From positions 1 through 64,000 of the forward strand of contig JBAJFG010000462.1 of NCBI GenBank assembly GCA_037903475.1: a DNA stretch of 64,000 bases. The letters are read 5' to 3'. Source of the stretch: Ancylostoma caninum. Its lineage: Eukaryota; Nematoda; Chromadorea; Rhabditida; Ancylostomatidae. The notes under the pieces are model-generated. The model was given only the letters and a program-made list of their open reading frames with translations. It was not told the DNA's origin and searched no databases. Of this stretch, positions 1-11,083 are shown in pieces (the first letter of the stretch is position 1; every line of letters begins with the position of its first letter). Made by a program: the position numbers and the translations under genes.

Positions 1-1770
1 GCACACGGGTGCATTCGTCAGGGCTTTCCCTTGGGTTCGACTGTGCCAGTGGTAAACATGTGCTGGTCTCAGGTAAAGGGGCACACGGGTCCATTGGTCA
101 GAACTTTCTCGCCATTGGTAAACAGGTGCTGGTCTCTGGTGAAGGGGCACACGGGTCGTTGCTCAGCTCTTTCCCTTGGGTTCGACTGGGCTAATGGTAA
201 AAAGGCGCTGGTCTCATGTAAAGAGGCACAAAGGTCCGTTGGTCAGGACTTTTCCTTGGGTTCCACTAGGCCAGTGGTAAACAGGTGCTGGTCTGAAGTA
301 AAGGGGCACACGGATCGTTCGACAGCACTTTGCCTTGGGTTCGACTGGGCTAATGGTAAAAAGGCGCCGATCTCAGGTAAAGGGGCACATGGGTCGTTGG
401 TCAGCATTTTCCCTTGGATTTGACTGGGCTAGTGGTAAACATGCGTTGGTGTCAGGTTAAGGGGCACACGAGTCCGTTGCTCAGAATTTTTTTTTGGATC
501 GACTGGGCCAGTGGTAAAGTAGCGCTGGTCCTCTCTAAGCTGCGCACGGGTCCGTTGGTCAGGATTTTAACCTTGACTGCGATTGTCAGCAGCAAAATTG
601 CGCCGGGCTCAGATAAAGGGGCACACTTGTCGCGCCAGTCTCAGGTAAAGGGGCACACGGGTCCGTTGGTCAGAATTTTTCCGCCAGTGTAAACAGTTGC
701 TGGTCTCTGGTAAAGGGGAACATGGGTTGTTGGTCAGCATTTTCCCTTGGGTTCGACTGGGCCAATGATAAACAGGCGTCGGTCTCAGGAAAAGGACCAC
801 ACGGGTCTATTGGTCAGGACTTTCCCTTGGGTTCGACTGGGCCAGTGGTAAACAGGCGCCGCTCTCAGGTAAAGATGCACACGGGTCCGTTGGTCAGGAC
901 TTTCCCTTGGGTTCAACTGGGCCAGTGGCAAACATGTGCTGGTTTCAGGTAAAGGGGCACACGGGTCCGTTGGTCAGAACTTTCCCGCCAGTGGTAAAGA
1001 GGTTCTGGTCTGTGGTAAAGAGGCACACGGGTCGTTGGTCAGCACTTTGCCTTGGGTTCGACTGGGCTAATGGGAAAAAGGCGTTGGTCTCAGGTAAAGC
1101 GGCACAAATGTCCGTTGGTCAGGACTTTCCCGCCAGTGGTAAACAGGTTCTGGTCTCAGGTAAAGCGGCACAAATGTCCGTTGGTCAGGACTTTCCCTTG
1201 AGTTTGACTGGGCCAGTGGTAAATAGGTGCTGGTCTTAGGTAAAGGCGCACACGTGTCCACTGGTCAGAACTTTCCCTTGGGTTCAACTGGGCCAGTGGT
1301 AAACAGGCGTTGGTCTCAGGTTAACGGTCGCACGAGTCTGTTGCTCGAAATTTTTTTTGGGATCGACTGGGCCAATGATAAACAGGTGCTGGTCTCAGGT
1401 TGAGGGGCACACGGGTCCGTTGGTCAGAATTTCTCTTTGGTTTTGACTGGGCCAGTGGTAAAGTAGCGCTGGTCCCCTCTAAGCTGCACACGGGTCCGTT
1501 GGTCAGGATTTTCCCTTGACTGCGACGCTGTCAGCAGCAAAGTTGCGCCGGTGTCAGATAAAGGGGCACACTTGTCGCGCCGGTCTCAGGTAAAGCGGCA
1601 CACGTGTACACTGGTCGGTATTTTCCGTTGGGTTCGACTGGGCCAGTAGTGAAGTGGCGAGGTCTGTTGGTCGGGATTTTCCCTCGAGTTCGGCTGGCTG
1701 GCTCAGTGGCAAAGCGGTGTTGGTTTCAGGCAAAAGGGAGACGTGTTCGTTGGTCGTCAAAAAAAGAAGG
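1..1770. repeat. Satellite array A, about 80-bp unit
   Basis: Tandem array that already runs at base 1, so its left edge lies outside the window. The landmark GCACACGGGT recurs at 1, 81 and 147, and a variant at 226. The unit is 79-80 bp, with a 66-bp short form that lacks the internal CCTTGGGTTCGACTGG block. I estimate about 22 diverged monomers. The open frames that cross it repeat the same short peptides (for example LGFDWANGKKALVSGK) and are repeat artefacts. Copies become more diverged towards 1770, as expected at an array edge. Confidence 0.93.
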
Positions 1771-2009
1771 TCGTCAAAAATTTCAATCATCAATTTTGGC
1801 ATTTTGTGATTCCTCGGCAAGCTGTTTGCCACTGTTTAGTTTGAGTTAATCAAAATCTAGTTTTATTCAGACAGGTGTTGAGACTGAATGAAGTCTTAAT
1901 TAGGTTTGTTTGCAAAAGCCTAGACGAACTCTAATACCAACACTGATAGAATGCGGTGAAACTTTGAGCCAAGGAACTCACGGGGCCGCTATCTCGCGCA
2001 AAAGACTAG

Positions 2010-3540
2010 ACAATAATTTGCGCACCCACTCTCGCCAACCCCTGTATCTCCCAACCCGCTCAATGTATCTCGCCAACCCCTGGATTACCTCCCTTCCCAG
2101 AAACTGATATAAAAGCCTGGACAATAAATTGCGCACCCACCCAATGTATCTCGCCAACCTCGTGGATTGCCCCTTTCCAGAAGCTCAGGCAAAAACCTAG
2201 ACAATAATTTGCGCACCCACCTCATGTATCCCGCCAACCCTGTGGATTAACTCCCTTTCTAGAAGCTTAGGCAAAAGCCCAGACAATAATTCGCGCACTC
2301 ATCCCACGTATACCGCCAACATCTTGGATTACCTCCCTCCCCAGAAGCTTAGGCAAAAGCCTAGACAGTAACTTGCGCACCCACTTCATGTGTCCCGCCA
2401 ACCGCCAACCCCATGGACTACCTCCCGTTCAGATCAGGCAAAAGCCCAGACAATTAATTTGCGCACCCACCCCATGTATCTCGGCAACCCCGTGGACCAC
2501 CTCCCTTACTAGAAGCTCAGGCAAAAGTCTATAAAATACCTTGCGCACCCACCTCATGTATCCCGCCAACCCTGTGGATTACCTGCTTTTCTAGAAGCTT
2601 AGGCAAAAGCCCAGACAATAATTTGCGCACCCACCCCATGTATCTCGCCAACCCCGTGGATTACCTTGCTTTCCAGAAGCTTTGGCAAACACCTAGACAG
2701 TAACTTGCGCACTCACTCAATGTATCCCGCCAACCTCGTGGACTACTTCCCTTTCCAGAAACTCAGGCAAGAGCCTAGATAATAATTTACGCACTCATCC
2801 CACGTATCCCGCCAACACCTTGGATTACCTCCCTCCCCAGAAGCTTAGGCAAAAGCCTAGACAGTAACTTGCGCACCCACCCCATGTGTCCCGCCAACCG
2901 CCAACCCCATGGACTACCTCCCGTTCAGATCAGGCAAAAGCCCAGACAATAGTTTGCGCACCCACTCAATGTATCTCGTCAACCCCTGGATTACCTCCCT
3001 TCCCAGAAACTGATATAAAAGTATAGACAATAATTTGCGCACCCACCTCATGTATCCCGTCAACCCTGTGGATTACCTCCTTTTCTAGAAGCTTAGGCAA
3101 AAGCCCAGACAATAATTTGCGCACCCACCCCATGTATCTCGCCAACCTCGTGGATTACCTCGCTTTCCAGAAGCTTTGGCAAACACCTAGACGGTAACTT
3201 GCGCACTCACCCAATGTATCTCGCCGACCCTGTGGACCACCTCCCTTACTAGAAACTCAGGCAAAAATCTAGAAAATAACTTACGCACCCACCTCATGTA
3301 TCCCGCCTACCTTGTGGATTACCTCCCGTTCCAGAAACTCAGGCAAAAATCTAGAAAATAAATTACGCACCCATCCCATGTATCCCGCCAACACCGTGGA
3401 TCACCTCCTCAAGTATCCCACCAATCTCATGGAGCATCTTCGTTTCCTGAGCTTAAGCGAAAAATAACCAATAACTTATGCTCCTACTCATTTATCCCAT
3501 CAACCCTGTTGATCATCTCCCTTCCCTAGGTCACGTGAAT
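2010..3540. repeat. Satellite array B, about 82-bp unit
   Basis: Second tandem array, unrelated in sequence to array A but of almost the same period. The landmark GCGCACCCAC recurs at 2131, 2211, (2293), 2375, 2461, 2543 and 2625, so spacing is 80-86 bp. Each unit also carries a CCCGCCAACC-type block and a GAAGCTTAGGCAAAAGCC-type block. About 18 copies. Longer units contain a duplicated CGCCAACC. Bases 1771-2009 between the arrays hold no recognisable feature. Confidence 0.93.
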
Positions 3541-4318
3541 TTGAATAGTCAGCGAATTCAGTTCATTGCTTTGTAATTTCTTAATCACCTTCTTAATCAT
3601 CACTTGGAACTTTTTTGGTTTAGTATAAATGAACCACGTCGTGTCGGTGAATATCGATGAGGAATGACAAAGATGATTGGTGGAAATAGGCGCTCGTGAT
3701 GCTTATTCTCTTCTCACAATAATGTTTTCTTTCAGTTTTTGTTAAAAACTTTGGAAAAGTATAAAGTTTTCAGAATAAGTTCGGTTTGAATTAGAAGGAT
3801 GGGATAGTCACATACAGTGGTAATGCTGAGGGTGCGTTTGTATGATTGGCTCACTGAGTTATTGACCGAGTGGTTTGTACAATACAAAAGCAGTTGTGTT
3901 CTGTATTTCACGCGGTCCTTGGTATGCTCGCTGCTCGCGAAAGACAGAGATGGAAAGAACAAAGCAAATTGATCCACGGATTCCGTCAGTTATCTTCTCT
4001 CATTCGCTATGCTACGTGATCTTTTTGGACTGAATAATGTTATAGCTATACATATACAGTTGTGAAATAGTGTAGCTTGAGTTGAGGACGTGAATCTCAC
4101 ACAACCTGTTGGCGCGCACGAAAAACCACACCGGGCCAATACTTTCACACTTTGGAAATTAGCACAGTAACGTGGCTTACGGGGCCACTAGTTAAAAGAA
4201 AATACTGGAGAGGAAAACGGACGTGGCATTCAAAATAATGTTGAAAATCGTGATCATCGTCTATTACAACCCCTCTATGCAAAATCTGAGAGGATTTGGT
4301 GAGATGCCTTATCTGCTA
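3541..4318. other. Intergenic, no feature recognised
   Basis: AT-rich unique-looking DNA with no convincing exon or terminal inverted repeat. Bases 4230-4290 (AAAATCGTGATCATCG followed by ...CTATGCAAAA) resemble a dispersed motif seen again at 14670-14735 and in the arms of the element at 46.75 kb. Confidence 0.5.
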
Positions 4319-4326
4319 CTGTATAT

Positions 4327-5281
4327 AAGGGATGAGCGGATTATCCCGTTATATGAACCGTTATCCGGGGCTTTTGGCGCCGGATAATGGTGTGGATAAG
4401 GCCGAAAATAGTGGCTTTATTTCGCGCATTCCCAACAGAGGAGAGCCTTCATTCGAAGAAGGATAACTTGATCTAGCGAGTTTTTCGTCATCAGTAATCT
4501 AGAATCTCGTAGAAAGGTGGGAGAAGATAACACAGACTTGTAGCTGTCAAATGAGAAATGCTCTAGCTCACGTTTTCTGGATCGTACGACAATAAAAACA
4601 AACAATTGAAAATAAACCAATACAAGGTTTTCATTTGTATTGTAAAGTAATTTGAAAAATTTAGCGACCCATTCTCGTGGGGAGAGGGCGCCCCATGCGT
4701 CCGCCACTGACTGAACCCTCCCGTTCGTAGCAATTTTTGAATCAGTTGATCAAACAGCGTTTGAAAGTCAATACGATCTTAATAGTCAGTTGGTACTAAA
4801 AAGTTCACCAGAACCCCACAAAAAATATATGAAGGAAAGCTTCAGCCTTCTTCAGCCCCAGCCCCCTCTCCCCTCCCCTCCGCTCCCCCTCCAGCACCGC
4901 CCCGCCATCTCAGAAAAAAAAACCTTGGAAGGACCAGCTTTCGCAGATTTCACCTTTGTACTGAAAAAGACACGGACACATATCATCTCAAGTAACTATA
5001 ATACTATGCCAATCAAGTTAACGAATGTCCAAACGTCACTGGAAGCCGTGGTTGTTAGGGCAAACACTAATTACTATACGTACTTCTCTCCATAAAGACG
5101 TCATACTCAGCGTCGCTCTCAGAATTTTGATGACTAACAAGATGAAAATTTTGTGGAATTGTAGCATCTGGGTCACTTCTCCTTTATCCGTTATCCGGAA
5201 TCCGCTATCCGGCCTTTTTAGCCTATCCGTTGTCCAAACCGTTATTTGGGTAGCGGGAAATCTCGTATCTACTCATCCGTG
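4327..5281. mobile_element. Non-autonomous hAT-type element (955 bp)
   Basis: Imperfect terminal inverted repeats read AAGGGATGAGCGGAT at the left and, on the opposite strand, CACGGATGAGTAGAT at the right. They are flanked by an 8-bp near-duplication, CTGTATAT (4319-4326) and CTGTACAT (5282-5289). Both ends are loaded with subterminal CCGTTATCC / GCGGATAA-like motifs, as is usual for hAT transposase binding. The 8-bp duplication and subterminal motifs indicate the hAT superfamily. No transposase-like frame is seen; the 92-101 codon frames inside have no recognisable motif. Confidence 0.68.
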
Positions 5282-5289
5282 CTGTACAT

Positions 5290-6552
5290 ACCTACCGAAG
5301 CCCTACAAAAATGGGATTACGGTTTAGAACGGATACCATAATCGTGTTCAGCACCTCAAGAAAAACCCGTTGTGAAGTTAGAGCGATTATTTTTTCAAAA
5401 CTTTGGGGCAGAGCTTGCCGAGTAGTGCTCTCACATTTAGGGATGAAATAGTGCGAGACCTGCACGAAATCCACAGAAACAAGGTGCTGTTTTCCAAGCG
5501 AAATATTTGATTCTCCTTTTCGCAAAAAAGAACGCAAAAAATTCAAATACTCCTATGTATGAGCATACTTCTGAAAAAGAAAATAGTCGACCAACCTGCT
5601 CAAACATTGCGGTTCCAGACTCGTAGTAGGGATCAGGTACTATTTTTTGTCCTTCCGGATCGTATTCGCCAAGCAGTCCAATTCTTGCTTTTCCCTTCGT
5701 TTCCTTCGCTAGACTTTCAAGGTCACTGTAAAAGGGTAGGTTTCATTATATAGAAATTTGGTTCGTGTAATGGTCTTGATTCTGTATTGAGTCCAGCCTA
5801 TACTGTCAACGAGCGTAACAATTGTTACTTATCAGAAAGCGGCAGATATCCATATCGAACAACATGCACAAATGTACATCTCATGACCGCATCAGTAAAA
5901 AAGCTATTTGCACAAGTCTAACTATAGGCTTCGCCTAAGAGAGTAAAATTAGGTAGTTTCAAACCTAATGTTGCTGTCATCCATCCCGAAAATGTAGTCG
6001 AATTCACGAATGTCAGCAGTTGTCGTCTAAAACAATCCTTATCGAAGTTTTTTTTTTTACAGGCATGCTTTCAAATGAAGAGAAAGGAACAAAAATGCTA
6101 TAAAATTGCTAGCTAGGCTCACCACTCTCGCCCTATGTGAGTAATCGGTGATACCAAACTTTTTCAATGTATCCATAGCTCGACGATCTGGCGACTTACC
6201 AGTATGAAAATCGATAATGGCGGAGCTTTCCACCTTCCATCTAAAATGAAACATATGACCGCTGGTGAGATTTTACTTGGAAGTAGAGCGCTCACTGATC
6301 ACTTATTCCTCGCTTCTTGATGATGTCCAGGAAGACTGCTTCAGCAATTGGAGATCGACATATGTTACCTAAGCGAGAGAGATTAGTTGATGGGAATGTG
6401 GCAGCTAGCCGTACTCAGGTAAATCCCTGCGGGAATGATGACTCCCAATGTCCGTTTCTAATCCATAACGCACTATACTTCGACAGATCATAAAATGCCA
6501 TGAAGAATCTCACATTGTCAATTTAGTGGCTATGGCGCATCAGATACAGGTC
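5290..6552. other. Intergenic, no feature recognised
   Basis: About 1.26 kb without supported exons, inverted repeats or tandem repeats. The short frames here (60-84 codons) lack splice context and motifs. Confidence 0.45.
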
Positions 6553-6556
6553 TTAA

Positions 6557-6978
6557 AGGCAGCACTCACGGAAATTTTTGTGTTGAAGATTTTGCGGTAT
6601 ATCGGGGTTTTTAGGGACGATGAACTCATTGACAACGATGACATAGCGTGAAACACGCGAAAAACACAGGAAAAGATGGCGGTATTTCATGTGTGTCCAC
6701 AGCGCGGACGAGTGTTCCGTGATGGGTCCCGCCACGGAACCCTGCGAATGGTACGAATTTCGTAGACAAGCCCCCGCTGAACCACATGCGCACACCCTGT
6801 CAACGGCGTTAGTTGGCGCGACGGAACCCTAATGTCCAGAGCGGCAGATGTGTCCACGGCAGTATCTTCGCAGATAGGTGGCCATTCAAGATGTTCAACT
6901 TACTGTTGCGATTGTCCAGCGGCCGGCTACATGGTAAACGACTCATTTCAGAAGTGAAAATTTCCGTGAGTGCTGCCT
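6557..6978. mobile_element. TTAA-flanked MITE, family 1, copy 1
   Basis: 422-bp element with inverted ends AGGCAGCACTCACGGAAATT, flanked on both sides by TTAA (6553-6556 and 6979-6982). Two related copies lie at 9782 and 15702, both also TTAA-flanked, so the duplication is reproducible. TTAA duplication is typical of piggyBac-type transposition; that family assignment is inference because no transposase is present. Confidence 0.85.
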
Positions 6979-6982
6979 TTAA

Positions 6983-7402
6983 ATCAATTATATACTACGG
7001 GTTTCTCGCAATATCCGTAGACGTTCAGTGTTAAACACGAAAAAAAAAGACCTAGAGAGATTCAGAATACAGGCGCAAAGCCTGCGATGAAGGCGTGGAA
7101 CGTCGCACTTGGGAAGGAATGCGGCCGAGGTCCGCAAAACGTTCCAACCTGATCGAGTGGTCAACAATAGGACCCGAAAGAAGGCAATCAAAGCGGGCGG
7201 ATCTCGAACGTTCTGGAGCAGCAGCGTGAATTCTCCCAGATAGCACCACCACCAGCAGCCGGTTATTCGCGCAATATTTAATGCAGAAAAGTGCAGAACT
7301 TCCACATTTCTCTCGTGCTGTGAATCGCAACACAGCAGCTTTACGCAACAACAGCGCACAATTGATTCGCCGAACATCTTCGTGAAGAAAGCGCTATATT
7401 TA
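6983..7402. other. Intergenic, no feature recognised
   Basis: A 203-codon minus-strand frame crosses this stretch, but it also runs through the neighbouring fold-back MITE and has no motif, so it is not annotated as a gene. Confidence 0.4.
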
Positions 7403-7579
7403 CAGTCCTTGTCGAAAAGATAGACGGATTCCATGACTGCGGAAACGCGGTGGGACCCGAACGATGGATGCGGAGAGAGCATGCTCCAGGGAGAGGGTAC
7501 AGTAGGTCCCAACGCGATTCTGCGGCCGCGACGACATGAAACCGCACGCGCAATCCGTCTATCTTTTCGACAAGGACTG
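7403..7579. mobile_element. Tc1/mariner-type fold-back MITE (177 bp)
   Basis: Perfect or nearly perfect inverted ends CAGTCCTTGTCGAAAAGATA, more than 25 bp long, flanked by TA on each side (7401-7402 and 7580-7581). TA duplication with a CAGT start fits Tc1/mariner-derived MITEs. No coding capacity. Confidence 0.8.
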
Positions 7580-7581
7580 TA

Positions 7582-8016
7582 CATCTTGGAAGGAAACATT
7601 CAGAACTGCTCCAGAAAAGATACGTCTTTCCAAAAAAAGGTGGACTTGCCATCTTATTTTCTTGCAAAAAAAAAATGAATAGAACTGATCTGTGCTAATG
7701 TCCGTAGGCTGAATCAGGAACTGCTCCTGATATCCCCCACAAAAGGATATTTCAGACTACTGAACACTTACATGATTTGATCGCATACCACAGCCGAATC
7801 TACTGACACCAGAGCACATCCACACACCCCATCGCCACCCCCAATGCTGGATATTAGATGTCCCACAACCAGAACGAATGACCAGCAGTAATAAAGCATT
7901 GATCTAAAACAATCACGGGAACAATACGATCATTTATGCATGTCCAAAAGTCTGATGCACCATAAAACACCCCCAAACAGTCTTTCTCAAAAATCCTTGC
8001 CTCATTATCATATATA
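7582..8016. other. Intergenic, outer arm of a larger fold-back
   Basis: No gene seen. Bases 7978-8000 (CAGTCTTTCTCAAAAATCC) are the inverse complement of 8300-8319, so the MITE at 8017 sits inside an older, weaker inverted repeat. Confidence 0.45.
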
Positions 8017-8254
8017 CAGTCCTGTAGATCAGGAGGGAAGGATCTCCGCGACGCTTAGAACACTCCACGTCGTTGTCTCCAGCAAGCAGATCGTGGGTCG
8101 ACATGTTAGACATAACTGCGTATCACGGTCGAACGTTGTCTTCAGTCATCTCCAACATGTCGACCCATGATCTGCTTGTTGGAGATAACAACGTGGAACG
8201 ACGTGGAGGATTCTAAGCGTCGCGGAGATCCTTCCCTCCTGATCTACAGGACTG
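8017..8254. mobile_element. Fold-back MITE-A, copy 1 (238 bp)
   Basis: Near-palindrome: CAGTCCTGTAGATCAGGAGG at the left is mirrored by CCTCCTGATCTACAGGACTG at the right. The inner arms pair over CATGTCGAC-type sequence. A second complete copy of exactly 238 bp lies at 15326-15563. Left flank ends in TA; the right flank has lost it. Tc1/mariner-type by its ends. Confidence 0.82.
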
Positions 8255-8329
8255 TCCGTGGTGTGGCGTGGATGAGCTGATTTGTGGTGCGACTTGACTC
8301 AAGGATTTTGAGAAAGACTACATAGCATA

Positions 8330-8461
8330 CAGTCCTGTAGATCAAAAGGGAAGGATCTGCGCGACGCTTAAAACTTTGACGCGCCGCAAGCATGAATAAC
8401 TTTTTAGAATCCTCAACGTCATTCCACGTCGTTATCTCCAGCAAGCAGATCATGGGTCGAC
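8330..8461. mobile_element. Half copy of MITE-A
   Basis: Starts with CAGTCCTGTAGATCA like the complete copies and follows the same sequence, with one internal replacement, to the central GGGTCGAC. There it stops abruptly at the start of MITE-B. The other half is missing. Confidence 0.72.
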
Positions 8462-8679
8462 GGGTAAAATGGAGTGGGGGGGGGCACTTGGTATAGGTCG
8501 ATGATATGACCTGTCCTACACGTTCTGACTTGTTTGCATTACAGGTAACTACTGCACATTAAGAGAGCGAACAAGTCACAGCGTTCTGGACGTGTCAGCG
8601 TACAAGTCTGGACGTGCAGGACAGGTCATATCATCGACTTATACCAAGTGCCCTCCCCCCCCCCAACTCCATTTTCCCC
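8462..8679. mobile_element. MITE-B, copy 1
   Basis: Inverted ends GGGTAAAATGGAGT...GGGGGG...CACTTGGTATA and the complement CCAACTCCATTTTCCCC enclose GTCGATGATATGACCTGTCC-type arms. A second copy is at 12074-12238. Both follow a half copy of MITE-A. Superfamily not assignable because no clear duplication is visible. Confidence 0.72.
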
Positions 8680-8770
8680 ATCCTCGCCTCTAATTAAAAA
8701 CCCTCCTCATTAGTTCATTGTTCTCCAGTGTTAATTATTTGTTCGATTGCTTTGCTCGCTAAATCTGTAA

Positions 8771-9128
8771 GAGTATCCCCAGACTTCGCCAGTTCAAAAT
8801 GAATAGAAATGAACCGGCGATATAAGAGATAAGGATCGTGGAAATGATACGTATCGATTGCACGTTACATCGCCATGGATCGCTGCCAAACGGAGCTCAT
8901 CGCCCGTACTCTCGAAGATGAGCCCGAAATGAACTGGCGATGTGAATGATAGCAATAGTGGAAACGATGCCTATCGATCGCCACGCCCAATTTATTATCA
9001 TCGCTCTTACGTCTGGGGTCTCCTCATTCACTTTGTCCATGTGGCGATCGCCGGCGGTCGTGGCGATCGCGACGACAGCCGGCTGTCGTGGCGATCGCCA
9101 CGATTGCTGGCGAAGTCTGGGGATACTC
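8771..9128. mobile_element. Harbinger-type MITE, copy 1 (358 bp)
   Basis: Inverted ends GAGTATCCCCAGACTTCGCC are flanked by TAA on both sides (8768-8770, 9129-9131). Copies at 19488 and 36734 are flanked by TTA on both sides. A 3-bp TWA duplication is the hallmark of PIF/Harbinger transposition. The interior carries GGCGATCGCC-rich palindromic blocks. Confidence 0.82.
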
Positions 9129-9289
9129 TAACGTCTGTAACGAGAACCATCTCCTACTGTCATCTTCTTGAGACATCGAGTTAAAACCAGCACATACAGA
9201 GAACTCCAAACGGACGCAGTCAAGAGTCAGGACCGCGGCGCGGCTCTCTTGGGCAGAGTCACGGGAGGTAAGGATCTCGTTGGCTACTG

Positions 9290-9500
9290 CACTTACCCTA
9301 ACCCTACCCAAATGGGGTTGCCATGCAAAATCAATGTGATATTCGTGATCAGCATGTCAAAAAACCCCGTAGACAAAAATTCAGGTGTTTTTGGGAGATA
9401 CCATACTTACCCTTCCCCCACCGTAACCCTACCCAAATGGGGTCAGGGTGCAAAGTCAATGTGATATTCGTGATCAGCTTGTAAAATGACCCCCCTAGAC
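9290..9500. repeat. Direct duplication, about 131-bp spacing
   Basis: The block CCGTAACCCTACCCAAATGG / CCTAACCCTACCCAAATGG followed by CAATGTGATATTCGTGATCA occurs twice, at about 9293-9360 and 9424-9490. The TTACCCTAACCCTACCC stretch is superficially telomere-like but is not a TTAGGC array. Confidence 0.6.
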
Positions 9501-9777
9501 GAAGTTTTAGAGAAATTTTTGATTTTGAGACTTTGGGGCAGAACAAGTGGAATAGTGCCGAATTCGTCTTCACCAACCTATTCCTCGCTCGCTCTCTCAC
9601 TGTAAGAACCTTTTCTCTTCCTAGTGCTTCACATGAGTGTCCCCCAACTCCATTTTCACCGCCTTTTGCAAGTCACGTGCAACCTTTTTGCTTTCTGCAT
9701 GTTAAATATGAATTGTGCAACTTTCCAGTAGATCTGCTTTTCTGTAAGTTTGCATGCAGTATTACTCCTAGGTTACA
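9501..9777. other. Intergenic, no feature recognised
   Basis: No supported exon, terminal repeat or tandem repeat in this short AT-rich spacer. Confidence 0.4.
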
Positions 9778-9781
9778 TTAA

Positions 9782-10430
9782 AGGCAGAACTCACGGAAAT
9801 TTTTTGGTCGAAGATTTCGCGGTATATCGGGGTTTTTAGGGACGATGAACTCATTGGCAACGATGAAGTAGCATGAAACACGTGAAAAACACAGAAAATA
9901 GTGGCTGTATTTCATGCCTGTCCACAGCGCGGACAAGTGTTCCACGATGGGTCCCGCCGTGTAACCCTGCAAAAGGTACGAATTCCATAAACCTCCGCTG
10001 TAGCCTCCGGGGTGTGTATCATCGTGAGGGAAAACGAGGCAGAGCCTTCCCGCCCTTCAAGATCAACTCGTCCTCTATCGCATTCAAATTTTGCATTGTC
10101 GTGTATAGTGAAATCGCGCGCGATGGGAACGAGTCAACCGTTAGGGGTGGGAGGAGGATTTGAACGAACCAATCGCAGAGATGTACTACGCCCCGTTTTC
10201 CCTCACGATGATTCACACCCTAGCCTCCGCTGTACCACCTGCGCACACCAGCCAGCGGCGTTAGCTGGCGCGACGAAACTTTAATGTCCAGAACGACAGA
10301 TGTGTCCACGGCAGTATCATCACAGATAGGCGGCCATTCACGGTGTTCAACTTACAGTTGTGATTGTCCAGCGGCCCACTACATGGTAAGCGACTCATTT
10401 TAGAAATGAAAATTTCCGTGATTGCTGCCT
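9782..10430. mobile_element. TTAA-flanked MITE, family 1, copy 2 (interrupted)
   Basis: Same family as 6557-6978, flanked by TTAA at 9778-9781 and 10431-10434. It is longer than its relatives because a 211-bp MITE with its own 9-bp duplication sits at 10010-10220. Removing the insert and one duplication gives about the length of the other copies. Confidence 0.85.
10010..10220. mobile_element. Mutator-type MITE nested in the TTAA MITE (211 bp)
   Basis: Inverted ends GGGTGTGTATCATCGTGAGG and CCTCACGATGATTCACACCC, flanked by a perfect 9-bp direct duplication TAGCCTCCG (10001-10009 and 10221-10229). A 9-bp duplication is characteristic of MULE transposition. No coding capacity. A MULE transposase gene is present elsewhere in the window (31.7-34.0 kb), but nothing shows that it mobilised this copy. 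Confidence 0.82.
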
Positions 10431-10592
10431 TTAAGACCTCATGTGTGTTGGAAAAAATTACTTCGGCATGGGTCAGCAAGCGAACAACGGTTTCGCTAGG
10501 TTCACCGCAACTGTTGGATTGGTGCATACAATCGAACTTTTTAGCCACCTATTCCTTTACCGCAAGCGGAGCTTTTGATATATTTTTGCATA

Positions 10593-11083
10593 TAGCCTGT
10601 CCGAAACGACGAGTCCACCCACGCATGCTGGGATCGAGGGGAGGCGCGGCTGAGACGTACGCTGTTAGATGCCACGTCGTATACGTCACAGCCAAATCAT
10701 TGTGAAGATAACGATGAAACGTGATACGCAGATTAGAGATGATGACGTGGAGTGCTGGCCAGCGTGGCCACCTCTGATCCCCGCGTGCATGGGCGGACTC
10801 GTCGTTTCGGACAGACTATATAAATACTCTGCAATATACAATATGTATAGTCTGTCCGAAACGACGAGTCCGCCCATGCACGCGGGGATCAGAGGTGGCC
10901 ACGCTTGCCAGCACTCCACGTCATCACGTCTAATCTGCGTATCAGGTTTCATCGTTATCTTCATGATATCCACCAATGATTTAACTGTGACGTGTTCGAC
11001 TTGGCAGCTAACAGCATACGTCCCAGCTGCGCCGCTTCTCGATCCCCGCGTGCGTGGACGGACTCGTCGTTTTGGACAGACTA
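10593..11083. mobile_element. Nested fold-back, TA-flanked Tc1/mariner-type family
   Basis: Outer inverted arms (about 10593-10695 and 10985-11083) carry CTGTCCGAAACGACGAGTCC ends. Inside lies a second inverted pair (about 10697-10830 and 10845-10975) whose ends are the same family motif, GGACTCGTCGTTTCGGACAG and its complement, meeting at the AT-rich centre near 10840. Four copies of the terminal motif thus alternate in orientation and could fold into a two-tier stem. Related ends bound the 1.24-kb element at 25611. Confidence 0.75.

Noticed and set aside
1..3540. Regular spaced repeats that could suggest a CRISPR array
   Set aside because: Units of 80-82 bp are repeated over their whole length with gradual divergence; there are no unique spacers, and the context is eukaryotic.
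6988..7599. 203-codon minus-strand open frame
   Set aside because: It runs through a fold-back MITE and the edge of another, is arginine/cysteine-rich without motifs, and has equally long overlapping frames on the same strand.
9293..9440. TTACCCTAACCCTACCC as a telomeric remnant
   Set aside because: Only two short irregular runs inside a 131-bp direct duplication; nematode telomeres are usually TTAGGC arrays and none is present.
10596..10625. GTCC-GAAAC-GACGA-GTC in the TA fold-back family as a hammerhead core
   Set aside because: GAAAC and a GTC triplet are present, but no CTGANGA strand lies at a usable distance in any of the copies, and the motif is simply the transposon terminus.
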